From positions 1 to 7,780 of the forward strand of contig JBILHQ010000260.1 in NCBI GenBank assembly GCA_044350415.1: 7,780 bases of DNA, in the 5' to 3' direction. Positions 6,623 through 7,780 of the stretch are shown here, in pieces. The notes beneath the pieces are model-generated. The model did no database searches and was not told the DNA's origin. It saw nothing but the letters and a program-made list of their open reading frames with translations. Source of the DNA: M3007 sp044350415. Lineage in GTDB: Bacteria; Bacteroidota; Bacteroidia; Chitinophagales; Saprospiraceae. Positions within the stretch are counted from its first letter, which is position 1, and each line of letters starts with the position of its first letter. A program made the translations under genes and the position numbers.

Positions 6623-7648
6623 TTACTTCAGTTTGAAAGTGGTAGTACCCACTTTGTAGCCTTTGTTATAAATTTCAACAGTATACTGTCCTTTGATGAA
6701 GTTGGCGCCTGGGAGCCAGTTACCACAAAGATCAGTTTCTTCATTATTATAATTAGTAGTAGCAATTGTGGTGTAACGGAATTCGGCATCTGCTTTTTTA
6801 TCACGGGACACACCGGAACCTAAAGCATCATTCAGCAGTGGTGTTCCTGTGGGGTCAATGATAATGATGTGAAAAGTCTCCTGACCGGCATCAGTTACTT
6901 CATTGGCTTCCGTACGGAAACAAATATTCACTTTATCCACTTTTTTAGCCTTGGCTTTGGCTTTTTCCTTGCTGCCACGGATATCAATTGGTTTTGCTTC
7001 GATGTTTTTTACATCAATAGCAGAACCACGGTCCGCTTTTTTGCTCAGCACTGTTTTTTCTGCCTCTAATTGCGTTTTTTCAGAAATCAATGCAGCTTTT
7101 GCCTGACTAGTGCTTTGCAATTCACTTTGAGTCTGGTTCAAAGAAGTGGAAAGCTGTTCTTTTTCTACCGTCAGGGATGAATTTCTTTGCGTGAGGTCGC
7201 CCACCTGAGATTTCAGGTTTTCAATTTCAGCAAGGTATTCTTTTTTCTGACTTTCCAACCTGGCGAGGGCGGAACGGTAATCTTTTTTGTCGCGGATTAA
7301 TTGGTCAATCTGCGTTTTCTGGGAAGTCATCGCATTTACCTGCTCATTAATTTTAGCGTCAAGTTCTGCGTTGATTCCTTTTTGTTGTTCCAGTTCTGCT
7401 ACAGCAGTGTTGTACTTGTTCTCAACATCAGCAAGTGCTGCTTTTTGCTGGTCGAAATTCATTTCCAGATTGGCCAGATCCTGTCCCGTTCTATATTTGC
7501 CAACGGCAAGGTAAATAGTGGTACCAAGGAGAAGGGCAATCGCGATACCAGCCATCGTCAAAAGACGTTTTTGACTGTCGTTGTTGTTGTTACCGCCCGC
7601 ACCATAAGGAGTGGGTGTAGTGGGCTGATTAAAATTAGTTGTGCTCAT
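6623..7648 (-). CDS. Membrane-anchored coiled-coil protein of unknown function
   Basis: I do not recognise a named family for this 341-residue protein. Residues 1-28 are a polar, Asn/Pro/Thr-rich cytoplasmic-type tail (NNNND at 20-24, then QKR). Residues about 29-49 are one transmembrane helix without a signal-peptidase site. Residues about 55-205 are a long Glu/Gln/Lys-rich coiled coil with heptad-like spacing. Residues 225-238 are a lysine/alanine-rich linker (SKEKAKAKAKKVDK). Residues about 239-341 form a compact beta-rich domain containing NICFRTEANE, FHIIIIDPTG, two cysteines (C243, C308) and a C-terminal YTVEIYNKGYKVG strand region. The likely topology is N-in, with coiled coil and C-terminal domain in the periplasm, as a spacer or scaffold placing the beta domain away from the membrane. 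Start ATG is at 7648-7646 with no clear Shine-Dalgarno. It is followed by its own strong terminator, so it ends a transcription unit. Confidence 0.88.
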   Translation of the reverse strand: MSTTNFNQPTTPTPYGAGGNNNNDSQKRLLTMAGIAIALLLGTTIYLAVGKYRTGQDLANLEMNFDQQKAALADVENKYNTAVAELEQQKGINAELDAKINEQVNAMTSQKTQIDQLIRDKKDYRSALARLESQKKEYLAEIENLKSQVGDLTQRNSSLTVEKEQLSTSLNQTQSELQSTSQAKAALISEKTQLEAEKTVLSKKADRGSAIDVKNIEAKPIDIRGSKEKAKAKAKKVDKVNICFRTEANEVTDAGQETFHIIIIDPTGTPLLNDALGSGVSRDKKADAEFRYTTIATTNYNNEETDLCGNWLPGANFIKGQYTVEIYNKGYKVGTTTFKLK

Positions 7649-7780
7649 ACTTCGTGTGTTGTAAAAAAGGTTTACGTTAAAGACAATGTCAATCTTTAGT
7701 TCATAGGCGATAACCTTCTTCAGTACAGCTTGGGTATTAGTTGATGTGAAAATAAAGTTGGCTTTTTAAAGATTTGCCAT
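7649..7780. other. Upstream region of the coiled-coil protein gene
   Basis: These 132 bases probably contain the promoter and leader of the coiled-coil gene, but no exact TAnnTTTG box is present. A short dyad, AAAGA and TCTTT separated by nine bases (7679-7697), is seen, too weak to call an operator. The ATG on the minus strand at 7780-7778 reaches a stop after four codons. Confidence 0.5.

Noticed and set aside
7679..7697. Short dyad AAAGA/TCTTT upstream of the coiled-coil gene as an operator
   Set aside because: Only five pairs with a nine-base unpaired centre; expected by chance in AT-rich DNA.

Overview
The window looks like chromosomal DNA from a member of the Bacteroidota, probably a Saprospiraceae/Chitinophagia-like relative; that finer placement is inference. 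The evidence is a type IX secretion (T9SS) C-terminal sorting tail on a secreted glycosidase, a TAnnTTTG-type -7 promoter element, start codons without clear Shine-Dalgarno sequences, and moderate-to-low GC. All confident genes lie on the minus strand, so transcription runs from high to low coordinates. They are widely spaced and probably form separate transcription units.

From right to left (the order of transcription): (1) 7648-6623 encodes a 341-residue protein with one N-terminal membrane anchor, a long coiled coil, a lysine-rich linker and a small C-terminal beta-rich domain. It ends at a strong Rho-independent terminator (6563-6608). (2) An AT-rich spacer carries three 14-bp tandem repeats (6438-6479). 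(3) 6327-3568 encodes an exported two-repeat M16 zinc metallopeptidase of 919 residues, with the active site in the first half and the Arg/Tyr pair in the second. (4) A 358-bp spacer holds a large inverted repeat just past the peptidase stop and a good -7 promoter for the next gene. (5) 3209-1122 encodes a secreted GH5 glycoside hydrolase of 695 residues. Its parts are a signal peptide, a beta-sandwich carbohydrate-binding-like domain, a GH5 barrel with all eight family residues, a small beta domain and a T9SS tail. (6) 1101-808 is a dubious 97-codon reading frame, possibly a gene remnant. (7) 603-765 is a 163-bp near-perfect palindrome with a 3-nt centre. (8) 593-1 is the N-terminal 197 codons of a Gfo/Idh/MocA-family NAD(P)-dependent oxidoreductase, cut by the window edge.

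Functionally, the GH5 enzyme would be exported through the Sec and T9SS routes to cut beta-glucan or a related polysaccharide at the cell surface or outside. The M16 peptidase would act in the periplasm or envelope. The oxidoreductase may handle a sugar or inositol-type substrate in the cytoplasm. No SusC/SusD pair or other sign of a polysaccharide utilisation locus is visible, so linking the hydrolase to the oxidoreductase would be speculation.

I found no CRISPR array, tRNA, rRNA, transposase or clear new multi-gene system. The most unusual structure is the long palindrome at 603-765, which resembles a non-autonomous mobile palindromic element.
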